DNA of 64,000 bases from NCBI GenBank assembly GCA_011391085.1, contig JAABRD010000003.1, positions 62,001 to 126,000 on the forward strand, given 5' to 3'. This document shows positions 1-8,903 of this stretch, one piece after another. Under the pieces are notes generated by a model. It was given only the letters and a program-made list of their open reading frames with translations. It was not told the DNA's origin and searched no databases. Both the position numbers and the translations under genes were made by a program. Numbering within the stretch: the stretch's first letter is position 1; each line of letters begins with the position of its first letter. Origin of the DNA: Thiotrichaceae bacterium (GTDB lineage Bacteria; Pseudomonadota; Gammaproteobacteria; Beggiatoales; Beggiatoaceae).

Positions 1-492
1 GAGAGTTCCGCCATCAGGACTGTAAGCCACTGAAACAACCCAATCTTGATGCCCTTGTAACGTGTATAATAAATTATCACTGTCAGGAGATGGCGGCGGT
101 TCTGCCAATGTGTTAGACGGCGCCAGTTTAGGTGTGGACACGACAGGAGGAGACGCTTCATTGGTTGAGGTTTGAAAGGAGAGGGTCACATCTAATACGG
201 TTCCCCAAGTTTGGACGGCCCATTCAGCAAGACTTTTATCGATTCCTAAATTATCATAGAGCCGCCGCACCAACCGGCTATATACCGTTTCCAAAGGTAA
301 ACCAGTGGGTGGATTTAATAATTCTTTCGTGACACCTTCTCGAATTGCATTGATAAGAATGGAAACTTCCCGTTTGTAGTCGTCGCCACATTTATCTCGG
401 AGGAAGGATTCACAACGTTTATGGTCTTGAGACGCGGAAAAGCCATGTAGTTTAGTAAAATCTTTTAAAGTTTGAATCAGGTAAGTTGGCAT
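1..492 (-). CDS. WD40-repeat protein, 5' part only
   Basis: The reading frame opens at ATG 492-490 and stays open to base 1, so the gene is cut by the window edge (164 codons visible). The first ~105 residues (MPTYLIQTLKDFTKLHGFSA...) form an alpha-helical N-terminal region that I do not recognise. A Pro/Ser-rich linker follows, and the last residues, TLQGHQDWVVSVAYSPDGG, are a typical start of a WD40 blade. The rest of the propeller must lie to the left. Such proteins act as scaffolds for protein-protein contacts, but the partner cannot be told. The ribosome site is weak (AAGGGA, 9 bases upstream). The family call rests on one blade plus the S-P-D-G signature. Confidence 0.75.
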   Translation of the reverse strand, partial: MPTYLIQTLKDFTKLHGFSASQDHKRCESFLRDKCGDDYKREVSILINAIREGVTKELLNPPTGLPLETVYSRLVRRLYDNLGIDKSLAEWAVQTWGTVLDVTLSFQTSTNEASPPVVSTPKLAPSNTLAEPPPSPDSDNLLYTLQGHQDWVVSVAYSPDGGTL

Positions 493-1207
493 AATATTTA
501 TCCCTTGTATTCTATTCCAAGAATCAGGAGTCTAAAGTGTCGCTTTGTCCGGGACAAGGCTAACGCTTTGGAACCCTGAATAATTGTTTGTTACAACGGT
601 GACATGCAAACATGGAACCATTTATGATTAAATATAGAGTGGGCCAAGTATAACGCAGTAAACGTAGGGTGGGCCAGTGTTTATCAGCCCACCTAACTAA
701 CCTACCCCCAGGTGGTGGGCAACGATAAACCTGTTGCCCACCCTACTTGGCTAGGAGAATCAGATGACCTCAAATCAATCTCAACAACTGACAATTAGTC
801 AGTAGTCAGTAGGGTGGGAAACAGGTTTATCGTTGCCCACCACTTCGCCGATTTAAGTTAGAAGGTGGGCAAATAAACACTTGCCCACCCTACCTGGACT
901 GCTTAGAAAATTTAGGTGGTGTTCAGCGGTGCGGTTTTTCTGAAAAACGACAAGAGTTGTAGGTTAGAAAAGAGAGTAGTGAAGCGATGTATAGTGATAT
1001 TCTAAATTTGTACCTTATCCTCTGGAGCGCAATAAGAATTATTGCGCGGTTTCGCGCCGACGCTACGCGGGCACACGGCGCAATAATTCTTATTGCGCTC
1101 CAGAAGAAATGGTACAGGTTCGAAGGAATATTACTATAGGTGATAGAAATATCAGGACTGGTAGCCCTTCCTTACCCATCATCCATATTGCTTCACTACC
1201 CAAAAGT
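493..1207. repeat. Gene-free stretch filled with palindromic repeats
   Basis: No gene is visible. At 532-590 lies a degraded copy of the AGGAGTCTAAAG/CGCTTTGG family. From about 655 to 895 several copies of a GTAGGGTGGGC / GCCCACCCTAC inverted repeat occur. From about 971 to 1203 there is a degenerate MITE-like unit (GTAGTGAAGCGATG on the left, CATATTGCTTCACTACC on the right) carrying the GCAATAAGAATTATTGC palindrome inside it. Confidence 0.6.
1022..1103. repeat. Palindromic repeat, GCGCAATAAGAATTATTGCG family
   Basis: The arms CTGGAGCGCAATAAGAATTA and their reverse complement face each other across a GC-rich spacer of about 30 bases, so the unit can fold into a long hairpin. Related copies occur at 40288-40353 and 61253-61315, with partial copies near 2985, 6420, 10010 and 46340. 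Confidence 0.8.
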
Positions 1208-2071
1208 TTATGGTACGGTAAAAGTCACCGTCACCGCCTGATGTTGAGTCATTGTTATAGGACAATTAGATTGATTGGGTTGACAAGTAACCACATCCCA
1301 GGTAATCTGAGTCGCAGATTCTTCTGTAGAGGTTGCAGTTAATGTAACAGTTGCACCTTCGGGATATTCTGTGATGCCACATTTTTCCTCACAAGTTTGG
1401 TCATTGATGCTGATATTACCTTTTCCAATTTTGGTGACGAACAACGCAAATTTCTTGTCAGCCGTGGTCGTTGGCGCGGAAGTCTCAAAGGCCGCGGCAA
1501 CCACTTTATGGGTGTCGATGGTGAGGTCACAGGTGTTACCCCCGGTAGCATGTTGGCAGTCTCCACCCCAGGTTACCTTAGAATTTGCGGAAGTCGCCGT
1601 GAGGGTGACGGTCGTATGAAGAGGAAATTTAGCCGTGCAGTTTTCGCCACAGTCCAGAGGAAAAGGAGGTCCGCTATCGACACCAGTGTGTTTGCCGGTC
1701 ACGGTGCCGTCACCCGTTTTGAGAATTTTCAATTCGCCATCCAGGCCACACGCACTGGGATTTTCACGGCAGTTATTCACTTCCATTAACCCAAAAAACC
1801 GCATTGCCCACTGCTTGTCCAGGCCGTAATCTAACGGATTGTTATAGCATCCTTCTTTGATGCCGTTGATTTTTTGATCTGTCAGTTCGGTGATGCCAAA
1901 CACGGTGATGGCATGTTCTCTGCTGAAATCACAGTAGTCCACAGGATTTTCACGACAAGCATTACAGCCTGGTTCGTAAATACCCGAAAGTCCTGCCAAC
2001 GCGGGACTACTCAAACTTACTGAAAGAGTGAATAGGGCAATCATGCCCGTGGTTTTCTTAGTTGGTTTCAT
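1208..2071 (-). CDS. Secreted Cys-rich protein with bacterial repeat domains
   Basis: The 287-residue product begins with a clear Sec signal peptide (MKPTKKTTGMIALF..., cleavage after SPALA). The N-terminal half has several Cys residues and three similar segments around the phrases NPVDYC, NNPLDYG and ENPSACG. The C-terminal half holds two copies of a beta-rich module with the pattern C..NC-hydrophobic-TVTLTAT-W-C, like the divergent bacterial repeat domains of exported proteins. Paired Cys suggests disulfides in the periplasm or outside. The start is supported by AGGAG 10 bases upstream. The C-terminus runs into a repeat element at about 1203. Function is unknown. Confidence 0.75.
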   Translation of the reverse strand: MKPTKKTTGMIALFTLSVSLSSPALAGLSGIYEPGCNACRENPVDYCDFSREHAITVFGITELTDQKINGIKEGCYNNPLDYGLDKQWAMRFFGLMEVNNCRENPSACGLDGELKILKTGDGTVTGKHTGVDSGPPFPLDCGENCTAKFPLHTTVTLTATSANSKVTWGGDCQHATGGNTCDLTIDTHKVVAAAFETSAPTTTADKKFALFVTKIGKGNISINDQTCEEKCGITEYPEGATVTLTATSTEESATQITWDVVTCQPNQSNCPITMTQHQAVTVTFTVP

Positions 2072-2140
2072 ACGGAATATTTCTCCTAAAAGAGGTTTAA
2101 AGAGATTGCTTTCCCAAACTGTAAAATTAGTTTAGGAAAG

Positions 2141-2305
2141 CTAAAGGCTTTTTTTTGCGGTGTTAGAGAGAAACTCGGAGTTTATCTTACCCACAGGGAA
2201 TAGAATCGGTTCAGTGGCCCCATCAGTAGGCCCTTCCGTCACTTCGTTTTGACAGCCATGGCCGTTCGGTTCAAGCCGGGAGATGGTTTTCTTCATTTTC
2301 TTCAT
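2141..2305 (-). CDS. Small peptide of 54 residues, possible
   Basis: An ORF on the same strand as, and 69 bases upstream of, the secreted Cys-rich gene. Translation from ATG 2305 gives a Lys-rich start (MKKMKKTISR), a Gly/Asn/Glu-rich middle with a single Cys and a Lys-Ser-Leu end. There is no signal peptide. It could also begin at TTG 2344. The Shine-Dalgarno match is poor (GAGAAACCGAGT). I do not recognise a family. The size and composition would suit a small secreted or modified peptide, but that is only a guess. Confidence 0.35.
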   Translation of the reverse strand: MKKMKKTISRLEPNGHGCQNEVTEGPTDGATEPILFPVGKINSEFLSNTAKKSL

Positions 2306-2315
2306 ACTCGGTTTC

Positions 2316-2984
2316 TCACGGTAAATAAAGTGATTTATACTCAAAAGTTAAACTTTTGATAAACTCTTTCCCCGAACTCTCCGAACTCTCTGTCGGACAG
2401 GGTCTGTTATCTCCATCCTTACCACTAATGGTCTGACGTTCTCTAGTGGCACGAACAATAATCGTTAACTTTCCTGATTGTTCTTCGCTTAGTCGGTGTG
2501 CATGTTCTTGAATTGATTTTCCACTTGGGGCGGGAGGAAAACAGTTATTTTCCTTTGTGGCCTCAAATGGTTTTGCCGTTGTTTTGGGAAAACACTTGCC
2601 AGAAGCCTCTTCCTTCGTAAAAACATCGACATACGTTGGTTCTGGTGAAAGCAGCTTAAAAAAGCAAATCCGAATTTCGTTGCTGTTGTTTAAGTGACTG
2701 GTTTCATTTAATTCCTGTGGCAGTCCGTTACCCTAATTTGAGGTCTTCCTCAGTTAAGCAATAGCGGCCCTTGATTTGCCCTCCATTACGGATACCGATT
2801 TGACCATAGTGGTGGATAAATGCTGACCCAAAGCCGGCATGAGGCCGCAAAATTCGAGTAAAGTTTGGGCGACCTCGTGCATTCGTTGTGCATTCCAATT
2901 GGCCAAGGGGAGATTGAATTTGAGATAGATTTCATCAGGCCACACGCCCGTATCTGGCCAGACGGTGGCACATTCTGCGGGCAA
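2316..2984 (-). pseudogene. Frameshifted gene relic of unknown family
   Basis: Three minus-strand frames join into one plausible protein if two frameshifts are allowed. The first part (from 2984) reads PAECATVWPDTGVWPDEIYL. It then continues in another frame as HAGFGSAFIHHYGQIGIRNG up to TAA 2728-2730, and then in a third frame that is open for 139 codons without any ATG, down to TGA 2316-2318. The 5' end is cut by a fragment of the GCAATAATTCTTATT repeat at about 2985-3003. The long start-less open frame argues for recent decay. The original function is not recognisable. Confidence 0.45.
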
Positions 2985-3021
2985 TGTGCAATAATTCTTA
3001 TTCTATACTTCTGACCACCAA

Positions 3022-3042
3022 TTGAGTTATAATAAACTTAAC
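3022..3042 (+). promoter_or_regulatory. Possible -10 box and inverted repeat ahead of gcvT
   Basis: A perfect TATAAT lies at 3028-3033, inside the imperfect inverted repeat GAGTTA...TAACTC, about 40 bases upstream of the gcvT start. No convincing -35 box is seen, so this is a candidate promoter/operator only. Confidence 0.35.
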
Positions 3043-3069
3043 TCATTGCTAAGTTCCTACATTTTACTT

Positions 3070-4191
3070 ATGCTAAAGAAAACATCCTTATATAAGAAAC
3101 ACTTACAAGCGAATGCCAAAATAGTTGACTTTGGCGGCTGGAAAATGCCGTTGCATTATGGTTCGCAAATGAACGAACATCATCAAGTCCGTCGTGAGGC
3201 AGGCATGTTTGATGTTTCCCACATGGCGGTTATTGACTTGACGGGCCAACGTGTGCGTGAATTTCTACGCTTTTTGTTGGCTAATGACGTTGGAAAATTG
3301 AAAACCATTGGCAAAGCCCTGTATAGTTGTATGTTAAATGAAAACGGTGGAGTGATTGACGACCTCATTGTTTATTACCTAGACGATACCCAATTTCGTC
3401 TCGTGGTCAATGCCGCGACACGAGAAAAAGATATAGCCTGGATTGGCCAACACGCAAATCGATTAGGTATTAAACTCCGCGAACGTCATGACCTTTCTAT
3501 GTTGGCAATACAGGGTCCCCAGGCACGAGAACGGGTTAAGCCACAATTGCCTGAATCTTTGCAAGAGTCTGCCATGACGCTTGAACCTTTTCATGCTTGT
3601 TGGAATGAAGACATGTTTGTGGGACGCACTGGCTACACGGGTGAAGACGGTTTTGAAATTATCCTACCACATCCCAAGGCCGCCGCTTTATGGGACAACC
3701 TTCTTGCTGCTGGAGTCACTCCCGCAGGCTTAGGGGCGCGAGACACATTGCGTCTGGAAGCGGGTCTAAAATTATACGGTGCCGATATGGACGAGAATCA
3801 CACTCCCCTAGATTCGGGTTTAGACTGGACCGTGGCTTGGACCCCAGAAAATCGTGATTTTATTGGTCGCAATGCTTTACAAAACTTGCGTGACAGCGGC
3901 GATCATGACGTCATGGTAAGTCTAGTCTTACTTGGAAAAGGAGTGTTGCGCGGCCATCAAACCGTATATGGGCAGGGAGGAGGGCAAGGATATATTACCA
4001 GCGGTACTTTCTCGCCCACATTAGGCGTCTCCATTGCCTTTGCCCGTTTGCCCGTCGGTCATCATCAACAAGTCACCGTCGTCATCCGTAACAAGGAACT
4101 CCTTGCCCGAGTGGTCAAGCCACCCTTTGTACGATTTGGCAAAGCTAACATTGAATTACCAAAACAACTTGAGGACACTGAAAATGAGTAA
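3070..4191 (+). CDS. gcvT: Aminomethyltransferase (glycine cleavage T protein)
   Basis: GcvT takes the aminomethyl group from lipoyl-GcvH and, with tetrahydrofolate, releases ammonia and forms 5,10-methylene-THF. The 373-residue product has the family's opening ([15 protein letters not shown]), the VSHMAV segment, the folate-site region [13 protein letters not shown] and the C-terminal barrel domain. The frame can be extended to TTG 3022, but ATG 3070 gives the usual family N-terminus and is preferred. The last eight bases overlap gcvH, so the two are co-translated. A pathway partner, gcvPA, follows 0.3 kb downstream. Confidence 0.96.
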   Translation: MLKKTSLYKKHLQANAKIVDFGGWKMPLHYGSQMNEHHQVRREAGMFDVSHMAVIDLTGQRVREFLRFLLANDVGKLKTIGKALYSCMLNENGGVIDDLIVYYLDDTQFRLVVNAATREKDIAWIGQHANRLGIKLRERHDLSMLAIQGPQARERVKPQLPESLQESAMTLEPFHACWNEDMFVGRTGYTGEDGFEIILPHPKAAALWDNLLAAGVTPAGLGARDTLRLEAGLKLYGADMDENHTPLDSGLDWTVAWTPENRDFIGRNALQNLRDSGDHDVMVSLVLLGKGVLRGHQTVYGQGGGQGYITSGTFSPTLGVSIAFARLPVGHHQQVTVVIRNKELLARVVKPPFVRFGKANIELPKQLEDTENE

Positions 4192-4582
4192 GAGTAACAT
4201 CCCTGCCGACTTGAAATATGCCAAAACGCACGAATGGGCCCGCGTTGAAGAAGATGGCACCATCACCGTCGGCATCACCGACCATGCCCAGGAACTTCTA
4301 GGAGATTTAGTCTTTGTGGAATTACCCGACGAAGGTCAAGAAGTGGAGGCGGAAGAACAATGTGCCGTGGTAGAATCTGTGAAAGCTGCCTCCGATATTT
4401 ACAGCCCCGTGGCAGGCGAAGTCATTGCCATCAACTCTTCCCTAAATGATTCCCCACAATTGGTCAATAGTGGCCCTTATGATGACGGTTGGTTGTTTAA
4501 ACTCAAACCAACGAACTTAAAAATGGACCTGGCCCAATTGTTGAGTGCGGCACAATATAAGGAACAGATTCAAAATGAGTAA
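4184..4582 (+). CDS. gcvH: Glycine cleavage system H protein
   Basis: GcvH is the small lipoylated carrier that shuttles the aminomethyl intermediate between P, T and L proteins. The 132-residue product has the characteristic [11 protein letters not shown] start and the lipoyl-lysine motif VESVKAASD (Lys67). The start ATG 4184 sits inside the end of gcvT, with a GAGG ribosome site at 4171-4174. A longer frame back to 4034 exists but lies within gcvT in another frame and has no family similarity. Confidence 0.96.
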   Translation: MSKSNIPADLKYAKTHEWARVEEDGTITVGITDHAQELLGDLVFVELPDEGQEVEAEEQCAVVESVKAASDIYSPVAGEVIAINSSLNDSPQLVNSGPYDDGWLFKLKPTNLKMDLAQLLSAAQYKEQIQNE

Positions 4583-4899
4583 TTGCTAAGAGTTAGCGGA
4601 AAGTGGATAGCGGATAGCTAATGGTGGACCGTGGAAAATGATAACGTGCGGGACTAGAAGCTTCAGCCGGAAGGCGGGGCACGTCACCGGCTAAAGCCTC
4701 TGGTCCAGCAGAGAATGACAACTTACGGGACTAGAGGCTTCAGCCGGAAGGCGGGGCACGTCACCGGCTAAAGCCTCTAATCCCGCAGATTATTGTGCCC
4801 CGACCACCGGCTAAAGCCTCTAGTCCAGCATATTTCATTATCCACTCTCCACTATTCACTATCCGCTATCCACTAACCAATATCCACTAACCAAAAATT
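4583..4899. repeat. Repeat-filled gap inside the gcv cluster
   Basis: Three units of the CTAGAGGCTTCAGCCGG / CCGGCTAAAGCCTCTAGTCC palindrome lie at about 4650-4830, two with near identical GGAAGGCGGGGCACGTCACC centres. Flanking them are runs of the GTGGATAGCGGATAG / ATCCACTATCC type (about 4600-4640 and 4840-4890). No gene is seen. Confidence 0.75.
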
Positions 4900-6255
4900 A
4901 TGCCCTACATCCCCCATACCCCCGAAGATGTCACCAACATGTTGGCTGCCATTGGCGTCAATCATATAGATGACTTATTTGATGAAATACCGCAACAGTT
5001 ACGTTGTGGCAAACTAGAAAGCATCCCGTCAGGGTTGACCGAACTAGAAATTACCAAATTAATGCGGCACCGGGCGCATCAAGATCATCCCATGATTAAT
5101 TTCGTGGGCGCCGGTGCCTATGAACACCACATTCCCGCCGCCGTTTGGGAACTTGCCACTCGCGGAGAATTTTATTCAGCTTACACCCCTTATCAAGCGG
5201 AAGCCAGTCAAGGTACGTTACAACTTCTCTACGAGTTTCAAACCATGATGGCCAATTTAACCGCCTTGTCCGCTTCCAATGCGTCGTTATATGACGGTGC
5301 TTCAGCGTTGGCCGAGGCTATCCTCATGGCAGTGCGGCTGACCAAAACGAAAGCTAAACAAATTCTTCTCCTCTCCACGGTTCACCCCATGTATCGGCGG
5401 GTCGTGCAGACGATTGTTAAAAACCAAGGCATTACGTTAATCGATATTCCATATCATCGGCAACTGGGAACCGTTTCCATAGATGATCTCTCTCAATATC
5501 CCCTGACTGAGGTAGCGGCCCTGGTCATTCCGCAACCTAACTTTTTTGGCAGACTGGAGGAGGTGGATGCACTCACCGACTGGGCCCATGCCCATGACCT
5601 CTTTGTCATTGCCCAAGTCAACCCACTGTCATTAGCCCTCCTCTCCCCACCTGGCAAATGGGGACAACAAGGGGCTGATATTGCCTGCGGAGAAGGACAA
5701 CCCTTAGGTATTCCACTCTCCTCTGGTGGCCCTTACTTCGGCTTTCTCACTTGTAAAAAAGACTACATTCGCCAAATGCCAGGACGTTTGGTTGGACGCA
5801 CGGTTGACTTAGAAGGCAAAACGGGTTACACTTTAACCTTGCAAGCCAGAGAACAACATATTCGTCGTTCCAAAGCCACGTCTAATATTTGCACAAATCA
5901 AGGCTTGATGGTCGTCGCGGCCACCATTCACCTAGCCTTGTTAGGCGCCACTGGAATACAACAAATTGCTTCAACTTGTCATGCGAACTTGACGACTCTC
6001 ATAGATAAATTAACTCAAATACCCGGCGTGTCCAGCGTTTTTGAAGGTCCTTTCTTCCATGAAACCGTCTTACGTTTGAATAAACCTGTTAAGCAAGTTT
6101 TACAAGGGTTAGCAGCCCAAAATATTTTAGGAGGTTACAACCTGACCGAGTCTTATCCCGAATTGGGTGAAAGTCTGTTAGTATGTACAACGGAAATGCG
6201 GACGCTGGCGGATATAGAAAGTTATGCGGGAAAGTTGCAAATGATAATGGATTAA
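4900..6255 (+). CDS. gcvPA: Glycine dehydrogenase (decarboxylating) subunit 1
   Basis: This is the N-terminal half of split P protein, which decarboxylates glycine on pyridoxal phosphate and loads the aminomethyl group on GcvH. The 451 residues match the usual length of subunit 1. Family segments are [34 protein letters not shown] and [10 protein letters not shown]. The PLP lysine is in subunit 2 (GcvPB), which should follow but is absent: the next gene is tadA on the other strand, behind a repeat block. Confidence 0.95.
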   Translation: MPYIPHTPEDVTNMLAAIGVNHIDDLFDEIPQQLRCGKLESIPSGLTELEITKLMRHRAHQDHPMINFVGAGAYEHHIPAAVWELATRGEFYSAYTPYQAEASQGTLQLLYEFQTMMANLTALSASNASLYDGASALAEAILMAVRLTKTKAKQILLLSTVHPMYRRVVQTIVKNQGITLIDIPYHRQLGTVSIDDLSQYPLTEVAALVIPQPNFFGRLEEVDALTDWAHAHDLFVIAQVNPLSLALLSPPGKWGQQGADIACGEGQPLGIPLSSGGPYFGFLTCKKDYIRQMPGRLVGRTVDLEGKTGYTLTLQAREQHIRRSKATSNICTNQGLMVVAATIHLALLGATGIQQIASTCHANLTTLIDKLTQIPGVSSVFEGPFFHETVLRLNKPVKQVLQGLAAQNILGGYNLTESYPELGESLLVCTTEMRTLADIESYAGKLQMIMD

Positions 6256-6273
6256 TGGAAATATAGAAAAACT

Positions 6274-6412
6274 ATGCGGGACTAGAGGCTTCAGCCGGGA
6301 CCGGCGGGACTAGAGGCTTCAGCCGGGACCGGCGGGACTAGAGGCTTCAGCCGGGACCGGCGGGACTAGAGGCTTCAGCCGGGAAATCTCTATTGTTCCG
6401 CCCGGCTGAAGC
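6274..6412. repeat. 28-bp tandem repeat, four copies
   Basis: The unit GGCGGGACTAGAGGCTTCAG plus CCGGGACC is repeated head to tail four times just after gcvPA and is followed by a partly inverted arm. The tandem lies inside the same family of CTAGAGGCTT palindromes seen elsewhere. A partial GCGCAATAATTCTTATTGCG arm follows at 6425-6450. Confidence 0.85.
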
Positions 6413-6489
6413 ATAGCGGGCGCACCGCGCAATAATTCTTATTGCGTTCCAGCGAGAATCGTACAGATTTGAATGAATATTACTATATC

Positions 6490-6960
6490 TTACCGAGTCT
6501 CTATGTGGCGGCGAGTCTTAAAAAACTCTGTCAACACCTTCCCACATTCCTCTGCTAACACGCCACCGACACATTCGACTTGATGATTATGTCGAGTATC
6601 GCGTAATATATCAAACCGACTGCCAGCCGCGCCTGCTTTGGGGTCATACGCACCAAATACGACGCGCTTCACTCGTGCTTGCAAAATTGCCCCAGCACAC
6701 ATGATGCAAGGTTCCAAGGTGACATATAACGTCGTGTCAAGCAACCGATAATTCCGCAAGAGTTGGGCCGCCTGTCGCAATGTCACAATCTCTGCGTGGG
6801 CCGTAGGGTCGCAGGTTGTAATAGGTTGATTCCAACCTTGGGCGAGACATTGATTGGCTTGCACAAGGATGGCACCGACGGGAATTTCATCACAAGTTGC
6901 CGCCTGGGCAGCCAAGTCAAAGGCCTGACGCATCCAATGTAAATCGATATTCTTACTCAT
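6490..6960 (-). CDS. tadA: tRNA-specific adenosine deaminase
   Basis: TadA converts adenosine 34 to inosine in tRNA-Arg(ACG). The 156-residue product has the zinc and proton-shuttle motif HAE (in CDPTAHAEIVTLR) and the second zinc motif PCIMC in TLEPCIMCAGAILQARVKRV, followed by the GAYDPKAGAAGS segment typical of TadA rather than of cytidine deaminases. The start at ATG 6960 gives the usual N-terminus. It is divergently oriented to the unknown gene at 6979, and only 18 bases separate the two start codons. Confidence 0.96.
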   Translation of the reverse strand: MSKNIDLHWMRQAFDLAAQAATCDEIPVGAILVQANQCLAQGWNQPITTCDPTAHAEIVTLRQAAQLLRNYRLLDTTLYVTLEPCIMCAGAILQARVKRVVFGAYDPKAGAAGSRFDILRDTRHNHQVECVGGVLAEECGKVLTEFFKTRRHIETR

Positions 6961-6978
6961 TATTCATTGTGTTATTCT

Positions 6979-7431
6979 ATGGAAGAAACTGAATATAAAC
7001 AAACTTATGAGGCTTTAAATCCCTATCCGTGTGCCTTTGAAAAGGCGATTCTCAGTAGCCGTTGTGGTTGCATTCATTGCCAACGCATTTATCTGGCCGA
7101 ACGGGAAGGCGCCGCCTGTTTATCTCCTCAAGGGGCGGTACCGTGTGCAGAATTGGTCAAGGAGTTACGTGAAAACGCTAAATTTACCCTAAGAGTATCA
7201 CAGGTGCTTGGTCAGTTGCCACATACGAAAGAGATGAAAGTGCAATGTGGTGGCTTGTTGGGCTTACAGGCCGCCGTGTTTCCCGATTTGGCTTCGGAGA
7301 TCAAGGTGGTCAATATTCATGCTTTGGTGAGTCAAGCGATTGCAATGTTTGAAAGGTTAGATAAGTTGCCTTATCAGGACATTATAAAATTCATTGGTCA
7401 TTATTCCGGTCGCCCTTTAAAACATTCGTAA
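6979..7431 (+). CDS. Uncharacterised Cys-rich protein
   Basis: I do not recognise this 150-residue protein. Near the N-terminus, within PCAFEKAILSSRCGCIHCQR, four Cys and one His could bind a metal or cluster. A further Cys pair and a CGG motif occur later. No signal peptide or membrane segment is visible. I start it at ATG 6979, since the alternative TTG 6967 adds only four residues and overlaps the tadA promoter. It ends 10 bases before the HAD phosphatase gene and is likely co-transcribed with it. Confidence 0.7.
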   Translation: MEETEYKQTYEALNPYPCAFEKAILSSRCGCIHCQRIYLAEREGAACLSPQGAVPCAELVKELRENAKFTLRVSQVLGQLPHTKEMKVQCGGLLGLQAAVFPDLASEIKVVNIHALVSQAIAMFERLDKLPYQDIIKFIGHYSGRPLKHS

Positions 7432-7441
7432 CTGTTATTTT

Positions 7442-8020
7442 ATGCACTTTCCACCACATTTGTCCTTTACCTTTGAGATGCTGAGACGCCATCGCCATGC
7501 GCTGGCAGAGATTTATGCGCACAGACAGCCTCGGTTACGCCTTCAAGATATTTCGCCTGAGAGTCTTAAACAACAGGGGATTGAGGTGTTGGTCCTGGAT
7601 TTTGATGGAGTGTTGGCAGCCCACGGTGAAACGGTTCTCACGCCCGAATTGCATTCGTGGTTACAGTCTTGTGTGGCAACGTTTGGGGCGGAACAGGTGT
7701 TTATTTTGTCAAATCAGCCGCGGCCCGATAGGATTGCTTATTTTCACCAACATTTTGCCACAGTGCGGTGTCTTGCGGGGGTGAAAAAGAAGCCGGATCC
7801 ACAGGGGTTGGAACAGGTGATGAGGTTGACAGGACGACCCGCGGCGATGTTGATGTTAGTCGATGATCGGTTATGGACGGGAGGATTGGCGGCTTGTATT
7901 GCTAAGGTGCAATTCACTTATATCACTCGTCCTTACATTCGGTTTTCGAAGCGGCCGGTTCAAGAGTTGTTTTTTATGACGTTGCGCTTTTTGGAACGTC
8001 GGTGGGCGCAGTTGGGTTAG
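7442..8020 (+). CDS. HAD-IIIA phosphatase, YqeG-like
   Basis: The 192-residue product has all four HAD motifs: DFDGVL (nucleophile and acid Asp), ILSNQ, the KKPDP lysine motif and LMLVDDR. Motif order and short cap place it in the HAD-IIIA class, closest to YqeG, whose members act on phosphatidylglycerophosphate or related phosphates. Here the second residue after DFDG is not Thr or Asn, so the substrate is uncertain. The enzyme lacks a signal peptide and should be cytoplasmic. It forms a likely operon with the preceding Cys-rich gene. Confidence 0.8.
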   Translation: MHFPPHLSFTFEMLRRHRHALAEIYAHRQPRLRLQDISPESLKQQGIEVLVLDFDGVLAAHGETVLTPELHSWLQSCVATFGAEQVFILSNQPRPDRIAYFHQHFATVRCLAGVKKKPDPQGLEQVMRLTGRPAAMLMLVDDRLWTGGLAACIAKVQFTYITRPYIRFSKRPVQELFFMTLRFLERRWAQLG

Positions 8021-8053
8021 AGGAGTCCAAAACAGGTTTTGGACTCCAAGGGT

Positions 8054-8743
8054 TTAGTACCATTGTTGTGAAATGTCCACAAACAAGGGTTTCAGTTTCA
8101 CTAAATGTTGTTCTAAACTGACCGATAGCAGTGAAGAAATCGAGAAGAGGGTGGAAAGGACATCTAAGTTGGAATCTGCTTCACTGGCTGCCCGGATGCG
8201 TTGTAGAAAATCATAATTGAGGGTCAACAATTCTTTGAAATGTTTCTTTAAACCATTCAATTCTAAGTCTGTCTGACCGCCATCTTGAAAGATGTAATAT
8301 TGACTCAGTAGATAGGAAGAAGTGACTCGAAATACGATCTCGTCAATGGAAGCAAAGGGGAGGTGATAATGGGCCATACCACGCATCCTAGATAAAGTGG
8401 GACAGGCACTGGTGGCCATGACGAATCCGATGAGGGCCCGTAGGCCGGTTTGCGCATCGCAACGTTTGAAATATTCCCGTTCAGGGGTGATCACGCGCAC
8501 ATTAGTGGCACTGCAAGACAAGATTTCTCGAAATCCCAAAATAATTTCTTTGGCATCAATGGCAACTGGGCAATGGGAAAATTGTTTGGTGCTTAAAGGA
8601 CAGTTGCCACATTGTTTAAACCCTAGTTCAGTCCACTCAGGGTATTCGGATTTTTCCAGCACGGAGGCCCGGGGTCTGGAGAAGTTGATTTTGTAATGTA
8701 ACACCTTGCCATCGTCCATGGTGAAAATATATTCAATGAACAT
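8054..8743 (-). CDS. Uncharacterised paralogue B of a tandem pair
   Basis: A 229-residue protein starting at MFIEYIFTMDDGKVLHYK. The start is set by alignment with its upstream paralogue, which begins with the same residues. A longer frame to 8887 exists but has no counterpart. Conserved features are a CGNCPL motif, a second HCPVAIDA motif, and the block RCDAQTGLRALIGFVMATSACP. The spacing of Cys residues suggests a metal or redox site. No signal peptide is seen. I cannot name the family securely; the function is unknown. Confidence 0.75.
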   Translation of the reverse strand: MFIEYIFTMDDGKVLHYKINFSRPRASVLEKSEYPEWTELGFKQCGNCPLSTKQFSHCPVAIDAKEIILGFREILSCSATNVRVITPEREYFKRCDAQTGLRALIGFVMATSACPTLSRMRGMAHYHLPFASIDEIVFRVTSSYLLSQYYIFQDGGQTDLELNGLKKHFKELLTLNYDFLQRIRAASEADSNLDVLSTLFSISSLLSVSLEQHLVKLKPLFVDISQQWY

Positions 8744-8903
8744 GTCGGGTTTGTCTAGCAGGTTTTTTTTGTTTGTCATGACTTGTGCGAAAAGCGTTGC
8801 TTTGTATAGTAATATTCCTTCACTCTGGTGTCCCCACAACCTCCGTACATGGGGAGAGTTAGGGGTACAAGAGTAGAGGAATATCACTATCTCTCTCGGC
8901 TAT

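Noticed and set aside
1371-1829. Plus-strand ORFs inside the secreted Cys-rich gene
   Set aside because: Antisense shadows of the 1208-2071 gene with no start signals.
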